Source: Paracholeplasma manati (GTDB lineage Bacteria > Bacillota_I > Bacilli_A > Acholeplasmatales > UBA5453). Taken from it: 64,000 nt of DNA. The stretch covers positions 372,001 through 436,000 of the forward strand of contig NZ_JAOVQM010000001.1 of NCBI RefSeq assembly GCF_025742995.1. Reading direction: 5' to 3'. How positions within the stretch are numbered: the stretch's first letter is position 1; each line of letters begins with the position of its first letter. The notes beneath the pieces are model-generated. The model ran no database searches and had not been told where the DNA came from. It saw only the letters and a list, made by a program, of their open reading frames with translations. Made by a program: the position numbers and the translations under genes. Positions 35,962-46,220 of the stretch are shown here, piece after piece.

Positions 35962-37071
35962 ATGGAAAGACCATACATGCATTGGGAAGAAGCCAAGTCT
36001 TTTATGATGGCCGCATTTATGAAAGTCGGTGTCCCTCAAAAAGACGCCGAGGTTTGTGTAGATGTTTTATTGGAAAGCGATCGAAGAGGGATTGAATCGC
36101 ATGGGATCAACCGCTTTAAACCGTTTTATATTGACCGTATTATGAAAAAGATACAAGAACCAGTGACGCATTTAGAAATACTTAAAGACACCCCAACCAC
36201 CGCTGTCATTGATGGCCACAATGGTATGGGTATGGTGATTGCTCATAAAGCGATGTGTATGGCCATCACGAAAGCCAAACAATTGGGCTTAGGCATGGTG
36301 GTCGTTAGGAACAGTACGCACTTTGGAATAGCTGGATATTACGCAACGATGGCGACGGAGCATGGTTTGATTGGCATGACTGGGACCAATGCCAGACCAT
36401 CCATCGCACCGACCTTTGGTGTTGAAAATATGTTGGGCACCAACCCACTCACCTTCGCTGTCCCAACCGACGAAGCATTTCCATTCGTATTAGATGCAGC
36501 AACCTCGATTACCCAACGTGGTCGAATTGAATATTATGCCAGAAATCAACAACCAACCCCAGCCGGATTGGTCATTGGTAGAGATGGCACAGCTCAAACC
36601 AATAGTAAACAAATATTATCCGACTTAGTCAGTGGAAAAGCAGCCCTATCACCCCTAGGGGGCATCGGTGAAGAACTCGCCGGGTATAAAGGCTATGGTT
36701 ACGCTACTTTGGTAGAGATTTTTTCGAGTGCTTTACAAGCAGGCTCCTTCCTTCATCAACTCAGTGGGGTTGCTGAAGATGGCACAGCAAGGCCAATTCC
36801 AGTCGGACACTTCTTTCTCGCTATCAACCCAGAATTCTTCATGGGTTTGGAAAATTTGAAACACACCACGGGTGAAATTTTAAGACAACTCAGAGCCTCC
36901 GAAAAGGCCCCGAACCATGATCGAATATACACGGCAGGCGAAAAAGAGTACCTTACTTGGTTAGAGCGTAAAGATAAAGGTGTTCCGATTGGTGAAGAGC
37001 TTCAAAATGAGTTCAAACAAGTCAGAGATCTATTAAAGTTAGATATCCGATTCTCTTTTGAAAAGCCTTAG
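35962..37071 (+). CDS. Ldh_2-family (malate/L-lactate-type) NAD(P)-dependent dehydrogenase
   Basis: 369 residues, full length for the family PF02615. Recognisable blocks: ESDRRGIESHGINRF near the N-terminus with the catalytic His, VVRNSTHFGIAGYYA, NMLGTNPLTFAVP and GYKGYGYATLVEIFS. Members reduce or oxidise 2-hydroxy acids such as malate, lactate, ureidoglycolate or 2,3-diketogulonate. Substrate cannot be assigned here. GGGAGG lies nine bases before ATG. Single gene. Confidence 0.88.
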   Translation: MERPYMHWEEAKSFMMAAFMKVGVPQKDAEVCVDVLLESDRRGIESHGINRFKPFYIDRIMKKIQEPVTHLEILKDTPTTAVIDGHNGMGMVIAHKAMCMAITKAKQLGLGMVVVRNSTHFGIAGYYATMATEHGLIGMTGTNARPSIAPTFGVENMLGTNPLTFAVPTDEAFPFVLDAATSITQRGRIEYYARNQQPTPAGLVIGRDGTAQTNSKQILSDLVSGKAALSPLGGIGEELAGYKGYGYATLVEIFSSALQAGSFLHQLSGVAEDGTARPIPVGHFFLAINPEFFMGLENLKHTTGEILRQLRASEKAPNHDRIYTAGEKEYLTWLERKDKGVPIGEELQNEFKQVRDLLKLDIRFSFEKP

Positions 37072-37134
37072 TTTTTGACATAGTTTCGAAGGCCATATTA
37101 TGGTATGATATTCATACAAGTGAGGTAACCAATT

Positions 37135-38127
37135 ATGCGCATTTTAGTTTCAGGTGGTTTAGGATTTATTGGATCACATACCGTTGTTGAATTGTTAAAC
37201 CACAAACACGAAGTCGTGATTATCGATAACTTATATAATAGCCAAATCAGTACGCTACACAAAATCGAACGCATTTCTGGGAAAAAACCAGCCTTCTATG
37301 AACTAGACGCGACGGATTATGAAGCACTAGAAAATGTATTTCAAAGCTATGATTTTGATGGCATCATCCATTTCGCTGGGTATAAAGCTGTCGGTGAATC
37401 GGTGAGAAAACCGCTTGAATATTATTACAATAATTTAGTGTCCACCATTAATCTTGCAAAACTAGCGGTGATCAATCAAGTACCTAAATTCATCTTTAGT
37501 TCATCAGCAACCGTCTACGGTGATGGCACATCCCCATTCAATGAAAGCATGCCATTACTAGAAAGAACCAATCCGTATGGTGAAACCAAAGCGATGAGTG
37601 AACGCATCTTAACCGACGCTACTAAAGCCAATCCAGGTTTAAACGTGGTTTTACTAAGATACTTTAACCCAATTGGTGCTCACCCATCTGGATTGATTGG
37701 TGAAGTACCGAATGGTATTCCAAACAACTTAATGCCTTATGTCACCCAGGTTGCGAAAGGCTTAAGAGAAAAACTCAATGTCTTTGGTAATGACTACGAT
37801 ACTATTGATGGTACAGGCGTTAGAGATTACATCCATGTCGTGGATTTAGCTCAAGGCCATGTTGCAGCATTAGAAGCGAACATCAGTGGCGTTGAAGCCG
37901 TTAATTTAGGTACGGGTAAAGGTACTTCCGTATTAGAAATTATCCAAGCATTTGAACAAGAGAATAACATTAAAATTCCTTATGAAATAGTCTCAAGAAG
38001 ACCTGGTGATATCGCTGTATCTTACGCCGATACAACCAAAGCTAAAAACCTCTTACAATGGGAAGCGAAACTCAACATTAAAGATATGGTCAGAGACGCC
38101 TGGCATTTCGAGAGTAACTTAAAATAG
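37135..38127 (+). CDS. galE: UDP-glucose 4-epimerase
   Basis: 330 residues, short-chain dehydrogenase fold. NAD site GGLGFIG (7-13), the catalytic Tyr 148 and Lys 152 in NPYGETK, SSSATVYG for the catalytic Ser/Thr, LRYFNPIGAHPSG and YIHVVDLA near the UDP-sugar site. Interconverts UDP-glucose and UDP-galactose for envelope glycolipid or polysaccharide synthesis, or galactose use. GTGAGGT precedes ATG. Confidence 0.95.
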   Translation: MRILVSGGLGFIGSHTVVELLNHKHEVVIIDNLYNSQISTLHKIERISGKKPAFYELDATDYEALENVFQSYDFDGIIHFAGYKAVGESVRKPLEYYYNNLVSTINLAKLAVINQVPKFIFSSSATVYGDGTSPFNESMPLLERTNPYGETKAMSERILTDATKANPGLNVVLLRYFNPIGAHPSGLIGEVPNGIPNNLMPYVTQVAKGLREKLNVFGNDYDTIDGTGVRDYIHVVDLAQGHVAALEANISGVEAVNLGTGKGTSVLEIIQAFEQENNIKIPYEIVSRRPGDIAVSYADTTKAKNLLQWEAKLNIKDMVRDAWHFESNLK

Positions 38128-38131
38128 GTTG

Positions 38132-38160
38132 AAAGGCACGCAAACTTGTGTGCCTTTTGT
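38132..38160 (+). terminator. Terminator of galE
   Basis: 10-bp stem from AAAGGCAC with GTGTGCCTTT, 6-nt loop, short T-run. Confidence 0.82.
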
Positions 38161-38186
38161 TCAATTTGAGATTGAGGGTGTAAAAA

Positions 38187-38633
38187 ATGAAAAAGAAGCA
38201 TATTCTAATAACCATCACAATTTTATGGACACTATTCATTTTTACACAATCCCTATTACCTGGGGATATTTCATCCGATCAAAGCGGCTTTATTGTCGAT
38301 GTTCTATATCCTTTGGTCAATAAAATGGGTTTAATGATTCAAGTGAATGATTTTAGTTTCCTTATTCGTAAGCTAGCCCATTTTACAGAGTACTTCATAC
38401 TAGGTCTACTGTTATGCATTCTATATATAGAAACCATAAAACCCAATAAACTATGGTTAATCGTCATCATTCATGGTGCAATCACAGCCTCAATCGATGA
38501 AACCATCCAATTATTTACACCCAATCGAAGTGGTGAAGTCAGAGATGTACTCATTGATATATCGGGTGTCATTATCGGGATGATTCTCACACAACTATGG
38601 ATCAAACGTATTCGAAATCATAGATCAAAATAA
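38187..38633 (+). CDS. VanZ-like membrane protein
   Basis: 148 residues, four membrane helices. VanZ-family features: TQSLLPGD after helix 1, RKLAHFTEYFILG, DETIQLFTPNRSGEVRDVLIDISG. The last block is the family signature. Role in cells outside glycopeptide resistance is undefined. Ends in a terminator shared with the convergent gene. Confidence 0.88.
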   Translation: MKKKHILITITILWTLFIFTQSLLPGDISSDQSGFIVDVLYPLVNKMGLMIQVNDFSFLIRKLAHFTEYFILGLLLCILYIETIKPNKLWLIVIIHGAITASIDETIQLFTPNRSGEVRDVLIDISGVIIGMILTQLWIKRIRNHRSK

Positions 38634-38634
38634 A

Positions 38635-38660
38635 AAACCAAAATCGGCTGATTTTGGTTT
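38635..38660. terminator. Bidirectional terminator
   Basis: 11-bp stem AAACCAAAATC/GATTTTGGTTT with GGCT loop; A- and T-runs on the two sides serve both converging genes. Confidence 0.88.
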
Positions 38661-39154
38661 TAAACGCTTTTTAGTTTGATGGTTGGATACTGTTTGAATA
38701 ACGTTATTATGTCTTCAAACGTGCCTTCACTAAATTTCCCTGCGTGAACAAAGTAGGTAGACGTTCCCGTAGATATTAGAAGACCTTCATTAGAATAGAT
38801 TACCCAAGCAATGGCGTATAAAGACTTATTATGAATACTTTGACCATCACTAAATCTATATGTAATCACAAAATCATGTTCGTTTAGGATGAATTCGAGC
38901 TCATTTAAATGATGAAAGAACCTTTTGGGGGCTCGAACATAATATTTGATGATATCATAGAGTCTAAATGTGTAATAAAAGACACCAGTCAATACAATGG
39001 CTAGGTTGATAGCATCATTCACATCGAACAAAAACCATCCGAAAATAACCATTACGAGTAAATAGATTGTTTGTATCAAAATATCTTTTACCCACAAAGG
39101 CTTTAACAATTTCTTCAACACATCGTCATTGGGTAAGTAGTTTACTTTGACCAT
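38660..39154 (-). CDS. Two-helix membrane protein, possibly YcxB-like
   Basis: 164 residues. Two membrane helices (about 25-62) follow a short N-terminus. The C-terminal part is a beta-rich soluble domain (EFILNEHDFVITYRFSDGQSIHNKSLYAIAWVIYSNEGLLIST) that resembles YcxB-type PH-like domains. Family assignment is tentative. GATGGTGA lies upstream of the start. Convergent with the VanZ gene. Confidence 0.6.
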   Translation of the reverse strand: MVKVNYLPNDDVLKKLLKPLWVKDILIQTIYLLVMVIFGWFLFDVNDAINLAIVLTGVFYYTFRLYDIIKYYVRAPKRFFHHLNELEFILNEHDFVITYRFSDGQSIHNKSLYAIAWVIYSNEGLLISTGTSTYFVHAGKFSEGTFEDIITLFKQYPTIKLKSV

Positions 39155-39263
39155 TTATATCACCATCCAACCTAAGTATATAACAATTTGATGGGGAATT
39201 TACGATAATTTTGAAAGTTATGAAATATTTAGTATAATTGATTTAAGTCGGTAGGTGATTTTA

Positions 39264-40442
39264 ATGTTAGTTAAACAACGTAAAGAGATAATCAAACAGT
39301 ATTTACTCAGATTAACCATCACACCACAGGAATTGATGGGCTTTTTGGTGTTATCCGAACAACAACTCAGAGAGTACGCTTCCGGTAAACCGTTCTTTGA
39401 AGATGAACGATACATCGATTTTATCGAGTTCATTGGTATTGATAAATACTACATTGGCTATACTGAACCGAAAACTGAAACAGCGATTGGTTCACCGCTT
39501 TCCTTATTTTTTCCGAATAGAGGCGTACCTAATCAACCCATGAGGGCTTTACGTCATTTATTATCCAATCTTTTTACAAGAACGAGTAAAGAATATCGAC
39601 GTGAGTTTGCTCCTAAACATTTGTTTGAGAAGAACTTTGGCTATACCGAGCCTTTTATCTATAAACAAGTATTGATCAGTTTGTTATTGGTTTTCGGATT
39701 GAGTTATCTGATGGCAGACCTAACCGTTGTACAAAATGTTGCGTTAGGGTTATCTATACCGTTGACATTACTTATATTGGTCTATGAATTTGATAAACAC
39801 GATCAATTGAATTTAAGGGACGTATTGGTTTTATTTGTGGTAGGTGGGATTGTATCAATGGGTATTACCTATTGGATTAGAATGTTCACTGGTTATCCAG
39901 ATGGGTTAGTAGGCGATTTAATGACGGGATTTGTAGAAGAAACCGCTAAACTCATCACTGCCATTGTCTTCATCCGAAAAATCAAGTTTAGAAATGTTTA
40001 CACAGCCTTTGTTTTAGCTTTCGCCATCGGCGCTGGGTTTGACGCATTCGAAACCATGGAGTATGGCATCAACGCCATTTTCTCTACGGGGGACTACTTC
40101 CAAGGGACCATTACACTCGCCTTTAGAAGTGTATTATCCTTTGGGATTGGACACCATTACTGGACTGCCATTATTTTCGCGACCCTCGCAGGGTTATCTA
40201 AGTCATACAAAGTCGACTTTCACAAACTATACCATCCGACCTTCGTCTTGGTTTATATATTCATCATTTTATTTCACGCGATGTTCAACCATATGCCTTT
40301 ATGGATTGAAATATTGATGGCTATATTTGGATTGATTGTATTCCCATATATGGGGTATCAATTCTATCTAAAACGATACACGGAACTGCCAATTGAGACG
40401 GTTCAAACCGAACCAGACGTTCCAACCTATCTTCCGAATTAA
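39264..40442 (+). CDS. PrsW-family intramembrane metalloprotease
   Basis: 392 residues. After a soluble N-terminal domain (about 1-135) come seven to eight membrane helices with the PrsW motifs: VEETAKL (Glu 225, Glu 226), FDAFETMEY (Asp 260, Glu 263), GIGHHYWT and FHAMFNH. The His and Glu residues form the putative zinc site. In Bacillus PrsW starts RsiW cleavage. No sigma or anti-sigma pair is nearby, so the substrate is unknown. ATG 39264 has AGGTGA five bases upstream. Confidence 0.87.
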   Translation: MLVKQRKEIIKQYLLRLTITPQELMGFLVLSEQQLREYASGKPFFEDERYIDFIEFIGIDKYYIGYTEPKTETAIGSPLSLFFPNRGVPNQPMRALRHLLSNLFTRTSKEYRREFAPKHLFEKNFGYTEPFIYKQVLISLLLVFGLSYLMADLTVVQNVALGLSIPLTLLILVYEFDKHDQLNLRDVLVLFVVGGIVSMGITYWIRMFTGYPDGLVGDLMTGFVEETAKLITAIVFIRKIKFRNVYTAFVLAFAIGAGFDAFETMEYGINAIFSTGDYFQGTITLAFRSVLSFGIGHHYWTAIIFATLAGLSKSYKVDFHKLYHPTFVLVYIFIILFHAMFNHMPLWIEILMAIFGLIVFPYMGYQFYLKRYTELPIETVQTEPDVPTYLPN

Positions 40443-40724
40443 CCATAAATACCGACATATCGATTCTATGTCGTCAAAATATTACCAATAATTACAGGAG
40501 GCAATACGTATATTAATGGTAATCAATTTGAAATAAAACGCTTGAATGAATCTTAGTGTTCATCATGTATAAAGTACGATTGGTACGTGTGACGTTCGAA
40601 AAATAAAGCACTGAAATACATTATCAAAATATTAACACATTTATTATTTAATATTGTGAAATCAATTTTTCATGTTATAATTTACGAGGTTATAATTAAT
40701 GATAAACGTTGAAAGGATTCAAAT
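40443..40724. other. Non-coding spacer
   Basis: 282 bp, A+T-rich; no reading frame, hairpin or RNA recognised. The sequence TTATAATT at 40676-40683 and at 40690-40697 may contain the -10 of the next gene. Confidence 0.4.
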
Positions 40725-41069
40725 ATGAGTTTAAATAAAAAAGCTACCACTACACTTATATACACCATAATAATCATGTTAGGATTTGTCGTCTTTAGAG
40801 TATTTTACGACGTATCTTATTATATTTACACACCTCTGTTTTTCATCTCATTAGCAGTGGGGACATTCATGATTGTGTATTACCAAAAAACAGGTAAACC
40901 CGTCTGTAAGTCGTGTCGTAAGAACATGAAATTGGTTGACAAAAAACTCATCAATCAAGATGAAGAAATTCGTTATGGTCAATTTGTGTTTATCTATAAA
41001 TATGAATACGAGTATCAGTGTCCACATTGTAAAGAAGTTGCACACGTCAATAAAACCATTAAAAAATAA
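40725..41069 (+). CDS. Membrane protein with C-terminal zinc ribbon
   Basis: 114 residues: two membrane helices (about 10-50), then CKSCRKN and, 40 residues later, CPHCKE, forming a probable four-cysteine zinc ribbon in the cytoplasm. No family recognised. Start ATG 40725 after GAAAGGA. Confidence 0.65.
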   Translation: MSLNKKATTTLIYTIIIMLGFVVFRVFYDVSYYIYTPLFFISLAVGTFMIVYYQKTGKPVCKSCRKNMKLVDKKLINQDEEIRYGQFVFIYKYEYEYQCPHCKEVAHVNKTIKK

Positions 41070-41097
41070 GCTCAGCGGCAACCCCGCTGAGCTTTTA
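41068..41097. terminator. Bidirectional terminator
   Basis: 11-bp stem AAGCTCAGCGG/CCGCTGAGCTT with a short loop and A/T runs either side; separates convergent genes. Confidence 0.88.
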
Positions 41098-41877
41098 TTA
41101 ACTCGCTGAACGACTTGAACTCTCTGAGTATATCATTGAGTACATCAGTCCAATGGCGAACATTACCATCAATTCGTACACCGTATCATCGATGACATGT
41201 ACGATAGCGACGCCACTCGGGACAAAAGCATTGATGAATTCATTGATTTCAACTTTTCCAATGATTTCCTTTTGCTGGTCGAGATTACGTCTAGATAACG
41301 TGAAGGTATCACCTAATTGGTCAATCATATAATCATTCATTATTTTGGTTTTAAATCGATATTTTTTACCCCAATGAGACATTGAATATTTCATGATCAA
41401 ATCATTTCGATAAGATAGTTCAATGGTACTAAATGAGGTTTTGATTTGATAATTGCTGTTATTCAAACTGAAATACCGCCCTGATTTGATCATATCGATG
41501 TTTTTACCTTCGACAGTTGAAATCAGTTTATATCGATTATAAGGGAAAACATAGCCTTTGGTTAATGCATTCGTGATAACCACTTTTTCATAAGATGAAT
41601 CATAGGTAAATGAATTGGTTATTACACCAATATCTATGGTTTGATAATTTTGTGAATGAACAGGGTGATTGAAAACTTTAAAAATACGTTTTTCACGAAG
41701 ATTAAAGAATCGATACTCTTTGATCAGTTGACCTATATCATATATGGTTCTACCCTTAGGGACTAATTCAAATACCAGTTTTTGAACGATTTCAGGATAA
41801 TAGCAATCGGTATATGGATAGTCTATGGATGTGAGAAATGCTTTCAATCTTTTAATAAAACGTTGTGTAATAAACAT
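41098..41877 (-). CDS. Hypothetical protein with C-terminal hydrophobic segment
   Basis: 259 residues, no signal peptide. Beta-rich central region with many aromatic residues and one hydrophobic helix near the C-terminus (about 225-248: VYELMVMFAIGLMYSMIY), ending in a serine-rich tail. I do not recognise the family. A tail-anchored protein is possible. Confidence 0.6.
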   Translation of the reverse strand: MFITQRFIKRLKAFLTSIDYPYTDCYYPEIVQKLVFELVPKGRTIYDIGQLIKEYRFFNLREKRIFKVFNHPVHSQNYQTIDIGVITNSFTYDSSYEKVVITNALTKGYVFPYNRYKLISTVEGKNIDMIKSGRYFSLNNSNYQIKTSFSTIELSYRNDLIMKYSMSHWGKKYRFKTKIMNDYMIDQLGDTFTLSRRNLDQQKEIIGKVEINEFINAFVPSGVAIVHVIDDTVYELMVMFAIGLMYSMIYSESSSRSAS

Positions 41878-41949
41878 GAGATATCACCCTAACAACATGA
41901 TAACACACTATTCATAAGAAAATTTTTGATAACAAACAATATCTTAAAA

Positions 41950-42005
41950 AATAAAACACCACTCAGCAAGTTCGTAACCTACCATACGCTGAGTGGTGTT
42001 TTATT
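41950..42005 (-). terminator. Long-stem terminator of the YwaF-like gene
   Basis: An 18-bp perfect stem (41950-41967 with 41988-42005) and a 20-nt loop. Its right arm includes part of the gene's stop codon. Confidence 0.8.
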
Positions 42006-42696
42006 ATGCCTTTTGTCTTTTCAATAAGAAAGGTACATAGATGAGTTGGAATAATAATGCTATGGATACCATAAATCCTACTACCCAAAAATCGCCTAAG
42101 AATGCATAAAGCGGTGCGACCTCATGAGGTATTTCTCTTAAGAACAGGTGATTGCTGTCGAGCAAGAAATTCAGTGGATAGATTACAATCGAGTATATCA
42201 ATAAAATGAGACTGGATTTTAACAAATCTTTATAGGTGAATTTGAATTTGACAACGACCAATAAATAGATGTTGCCAAGTAAGAATAAACCATGGTTACC
42301 AAAGTAGTGTAAAAATCTAAAATGCGGGAAGTTATAACCTAAATCAGCGATGATTAAAGATAATAACGCCCCAGAAATAGCCCATGGGAAAATGATTTTA
42401 AATGTCTTTTCGTTCTTAGTCCATAAGGTATAAGCGGTCACATACATGCTGATGGCACAGACCCCTAAAGGTAATAAAGAGGTTTGAAATCCACCTTTGG
42501 ATAAACTCCACCCATAAAATGTCCATTCAAGGATAATCATTAATAGGGCGACACCACGTCTGAGATACAAATCAGTTTTACCTGTTATTTTATCCCTAAA
42601 GACCACTATTAAAACAATACTAACCAAGATCCATAAAATCGAAAAGAGATGCGACAAACCAAACCAAGTAAACCCTTGATACGCTTCATTGAACAT
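42004..42696 (-). CDS. YwaF/TMEM164-type membrane protein
   Basis: About 230 residues, seven predicted membrane helices, with the TIGR02206-like pattern (LPLGVCAISMYV; GNHGLFLLGNIYLL; YPLNFLLDSNHLFLREIP). Function unknown. I favour ATG 42696, preceded by GGTGAT at six bases; ATG 42708 has AAAAGG too close. Follows the flavin oxidoreductase gene by a few bases and is probably co-transcribed with it. Confidence 0.8.
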   Translation of the reverse strand: MFNEAYQGFTWFGLSHLFSILWILVSIVLIVVFRDKITGKTDLYLRRGVALLMIILEWTFYGWSLSKGGFQTSLLPLGVCAISMYVTAYTLWTKNEKTFKIIFPWAISGALLSLIIADLGYNFPHFRFLHYFGNHGLFLLGNIYLLVVVKFKFTYKDLLKSSLILLIYSIVIYPLNFLLDSNHLFLREIPHEVAPLYAFLGDFWVVGFMVSIALLFQLIYVPFLLKRQKA

Positions 42697-42713
42697 CAAA
42701 ATCACCATGCCTT

Positions 42714-43664
42714 TTAGTGTTTATACGATTGTGTTTTTTCTGGATATAAGAAGGCACCGATGGTTGAAATCGCGGTAGCGGCTTCACCCAAACCAGTGGA
42801 AATCATTTTTTTCTTACCGTGATAGGTGACAGAGTTACCTACAGCGAAAATGCCTGCTCTTGTGGTTTCCATATTGGACTTCACTTTGATAAGGCCTTTA
42901 TCATCAAGTTCAAAACCCCATTCAGACAAATTGTGTTTGGCAGGACTAGATCCATAAAACACAAATAATGCATCACAAGGGACATCCATAATCGAGTTGT
43001 CTTCCGTATTTTGAATGGTTAGATAATCCACTTTATCATAACCAATGAACCCCTTAGGTGCGTATGGTGTCAAAACACGTCCCACTTGTTTGATTTTATC
43101 AACGCTGTATTCATGCGCTCTAAAGTCATTTCTTCGGTGGATTAATGTCACCTTTTTCGCAACCTCAGCGAGGGTTAAAGACCAGTCCACCGCGGAGTCT
43201 CCACCACCAAGAACAATCAATTCTTGGCCTTCAAAATCATGGACATCTTTGACATTATAATAAATGTTTGATTTTGAATCCGCTTCAGGAACTTCAAGTA
43301 ATCTCGGTTCAAACGTACCCCCACCATTGGCTAAGAGAATGGTTTTGGTTAAAAATACCCCTTGATTGGATTCTAATACATAGTGGTCATCGACATAATC
43401 AATTGAAATGGCTTTGGTGTTTAATCTTAAAGGGACATCTTCAGCGTATTCGCTGTATTGATCAAATAATGTCGCGATTAAATCACCAGCATTGATCTTT
43501 CGATACCCAGGCATATCATACACCATTTTTTGTTTATATAGATTGAGTGTACCCCCATATTCGAAGGAAGACTCCAATAGACAAGCTTTTAGTTTGTGCA
43601 TTCCGGCGAGGGTTGCAGCATATAAACCCGCAGGACCTGCCCCAATGATAATCGTATCATACAT
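42714..43664 (-). CDS. NAD(P)H:ferredoxin/flavodoxin reductase, thioredoxin-reductase-like (YumC type)
   Basis: 316 residues from ATG 43664 (GTGAGGTT upstream). FAD site GAGPAG near residue 8, second dinucleotide site GGGDSA, and a C-terminal TRAGIFAVGN with Asp replaced by Asn in the last FAD motif. The redox CxxC of thioredoxin reductase is absent, as in the ferredoxin-NADP reductase type 2 class. It could reduce the flavodoxin encoded at 58916, the donor needed by PflA; that link is inferred. Confidence 0.87.
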   Translation of the reverse strand: MYDTIIIGAGPAGLYAATLAGMHKLKACLLESSFEYGGTLNLYKQKMVYDMPGYRKINAGDLIATLFDQYSEYAEDVPLRLNTKAISIDYVDDHYVLESNQGVFLTKTILLANGGGTFEPRLLEVPEADSKSNIYYNVKDVHDFEGQELIVLGGGDSAVDWSLTLAEVAKKVTLIHRRNDFRAHEYSVDKIKQVGRVLTPYAPKGFIGYDKVDYLTIQNTEDNSIMDVPCDALFVFYGSSPAKHNLSEWGFELDDKGLIKVKSNMETTRAGIFAVGNSVTYHGKKKMISTGLGEAATAISTIGAFLYPEKTQSYKH

Positions 43665-43824
43665 AAAAATAACCTCACATATTTGTAAGTATAGCACTAT
43701 TCCATTGATAAGAGAATAACCAAATGCATTGAATATCAAAGTATTTTGTTTTAAGATGAATATATCATCGCTAATGAGCTCTATTACCGAGGCTTATTTA
43801 TATTATTTTTTAACTGGTGTATAG

Positions 43825-43838
43825 TGATAACGTTATCA
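43825..43838 (+). promoter_or_regulatory. Perfect cre (CcpA) site upstream of pflB
   Basis: TGATAACGTTATCA is a perfect palindrome and fits every position of TGWNANCGNTNWCA. A second, weaker cre-like sequence GAAAAACGTTTTCA is at 43856-43869. Catabolite control of mixed-acid fermentation by CcpA is known in Firmicutes, so activation or repression of pfl here is likely. Confidence 0.72.
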
Positions 43839-43904
43839 TAACAAAGCCATTTTGTGAAAAACGTTTTCATTATAGAAACGAATGCATTTCATTTGAAATA
43901 TCGA

Positions 43905-43910
43905 TATAAT
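43905..43910 (+). promoter_or_regulatory. -10 box of pflB
   Basis: TATAAT 52 bp before the start codon; no clear -35 at standard distance, which fits a promoter that needs an activator. Confidence 0.5.
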
Positions 43911-43961
43911 GGGCTTGTCGATAACCGATTATAACAAATACATATATAGGAGGAGTCTCTC

Positions 43962-46220
43962 ATGAAAAAATGGGAAGGTTTTAAACTGGGCAATTGGGCG
44001 AATACCGTCAATGTCCGTGACTTTATCGTAGAAAACTACGAGGAATATTTAGGGGATGAATCATTTTTAGTAGGTCCAACAGATGCATCCACAAAACTCA
44101 ACAACATGTTCATCGATTTGCTTAGACAAGAAAAGGAAAATGGTGGGGTATTAGAATGCGATACTGAAGTCGTATCGTCCATCACTTCTCATGGTCCGGG
44201 CTATATTGAAAAGAGCTTAGAAAAGATTGTTGGTTTACAAACGGACAAACCACTCAAACGTGCCTTTTTCCCTTATGGTGGCATTCAAGTGGCAGTTAAA
44301 GCAGCTGAAGCTTATGGTTTTAATGTTAAACCTGAATTGGTTCATATCTTCAATGAATACCGTAAAACACATAACCAAGGTGTATTCGATGTCTATAATG
44401 AAGAAATCAGAGCGGTACGTTCCTCTGGGGTTGTTACTGGTTTACCGGATGCTTATGGTAGAGGTAGAATCATCGGTGACTACAGAAGAGTCGCTTTATA
44501 TGGGATTGACTATTTAGTTCACGAAAAAGAACAAGAGAAGAAAACCTGGGTTTATCCAATGACTGAAGAAACCATCCGCGCCATTGAAGAAACCACTGAA
44601 CAAATCAACGCGTTACACAGACTTAAAAAGTTAGGCGATATCTATGGATTTGATTTATCACGTCCTGCAGAAACCGCTCAAGAAGCCATTCAATGGTTAT
44701 ATTTTGCATACCTAGGCGCTGTTAAAGAACAAAATGGTGCAGCGATGTCATTAGGTAGAACCGCAACCTTCTTAGATATCTACATTGAAAGAGACATTAA
44801 GAATGGTTTAATCACTGAAGTCGAAGCCCAAGAAATGGTGGATCATTTCATCCTTAAACTTCGCATGGTTCGTTTCGCAAGAACACCTGAATACAATGAA
44901 TTATTTACAGGTGACCCTACTTGGGTAACAGAAGTGCTCGCAGGGATGTGTGACGATGGTAGAAGCTTCGTAACCAAAACCACCTTCAGATACCTTCAAA
45001 CTTTATACAACTTAGGCACCTCTGCTGAACCAAACTTAACTGTTTTATGGTCAGATAGACTGCCTGAAAACTTCAAAAAGTTCGCAGCGAAAGTATCCAT
45101 CGATACCTCATCCATTCAATATGAAAATGATGAAATTATGCGTCCGGGACACACCGATGACTATGCCATCGCGTGCTGTGTATCGCCTATGGCTATCGGT
45201 AAAGAAATGCAATTCTTCGGTGCTAGAGCGAATTTAGCCAAAGCATTGTTATATGCGTTAAATGGCGGTAAAGACGAAATCTCAGGTAAGCAAATCGCGC
45301 CAAAGAGTGACATATATCAAGGCGAATACCTTGACTATGATAAAGTCAAAGCGGTGTATGATGTGACCCTTGACTGGCTTGCACAAGTGTATGTGAATAC
45401 ATTAAATATCATTCACTACATGCATGACAAATATGCGTATGAATCGTTTGAAATGGCATTACATGACAGAGATGTGGTCCGTAATTTCGCAACCGGTATG
45501 GCAGGATTATCGGTGGTTGCTGACTCATTATCGGCGATCAAATATGCCAAAGTTAAACCAATCTATGACGAAAATAACGGCCTCATCGTTGACTTTGAAA
45601 TTGATGGCGATTTCCCAATGTATGGTAACAACGACGATCGCGTCGATGACATCGCGGTTGAACTCGTCAACAGCTTTATGAATAAAATCAGAAAACACCC
45701 TACGTATCGTAAGAGTGTACCAACCATGTCTGTCTTGACCATTACTTCAAACGTGGTTTATGGTAAAAAGACTGGTAACACCCCAGATGGTAGAAGAAAA
45801 GGCACACCGTTCGCACCAGGTGCAAACCCAATGCACGGTAGAGACAAATCAGGCGCTTTAAAATCCTTAATGAGTGTTGCGAAAATCCCTTGCGAATCCT
45901 GTGCAGATGGTATTTCAAACACCTTCACCATTGTCCCACAAGCATTAGGTAAAGAAGAATCTTATGACTTTGAAAACGTCATGAGAGCAGATATCAAGAG
46001 TGAAAACTTGGTGTCCATCTTAGATGGTTACTTCCTATCTGGTGGCTATCACTTAAATGTCAACGTCTTACTCAGAGAAAAGCTCATTGAAGCGATGAAT
46101 AACCCTGCTTTATACCCTAACCTAACGATTAGAGTTTCAGGTTACGCTGTCAACTTCAGCTTGCTCACGAAGGAACAAAAATTGGATGTTATCGCAAGAA
46201 CGTTCCATGAATCTATCTAG
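43962..46220 (+). CDS. pflB: Formate C-acetyltransferase (pyruvate formate-lyase)
   Basis: 752 residues. Converts pyruvate and CoA to acetyl-CoA and formate by a glycyl-radical mechanism. Active-site Cys 405 and Cys 406 (ACCVSPM) and the radical Gly 727 in RVSGYAV, 25 residues from the C-terminus, are present. AGGAGGAG ribosome site. Overlaps pflA by 14 bp. Indicates anaerobic fermentation; the formate made can feed Fhs (55062). Confidence 0.97.
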   Translation: MKKWEGFKLGNWANTVNVRDFIVENYEEYLGDESFLVGPTDASTKLNNMFIDLLRQEKENGGVLECDTEVVSSITSHGPGYIEKSLEKIVGLQTDKPLKRAFFPYGGIQVAVKAAEAYGFNVKPELVHIFNEYRKTHNQGVFDVYNEEIRAVRSSGVVTGLPDAYGRGRIIGDYRRVALYGIDYLVHEKEQEKKTWVYPMTEETIRAIEETTEQINALHRLKKLGDIYGFDLSRPAETAQEAIQWLYFAYLGAVKEQNGAAMSLGRTATFLDIYIERDIKNGLITEVEAQEMVDHFILKLRMVRFARTPEYNELFTGDPTWVTEVLAGMCDDGRSFVTKTTFRYLQTLYNLGTSAEPNLTVLWSDRLPENFKKFAAKVSIDTSSIQYENDEIMRPGHTDDYAIACCVSPMAIGKEMQFFGARANLAKALLYALNGGKDEISGKQIAPKSDIYQGEYLDYDKVKAVYDVTLDWLAQVYVNTLNIIHYMHDKYAYESFEMALHDRDVVRNFATGMAGLSVVADSLSAIKYAKVKPIYDENNGLIVDFEIDGDFPMYGNNDDRVDDIAVELVNSFMNKIRKHPTYRKSVPTMSVLTITSNVVYGKKTGNTPDGRRKGTPFAPGANPMHGRDKSGALKSLMSVAKIPCESCADGISNTFTIVPQALGKEESYDFENVMRADIKSENLVSILDGYFLSGGYHLNVNVLLREKLIEAMNNPALYPNLTIRVSGYAVNFSLLTKEQKLDVIARTFHESI

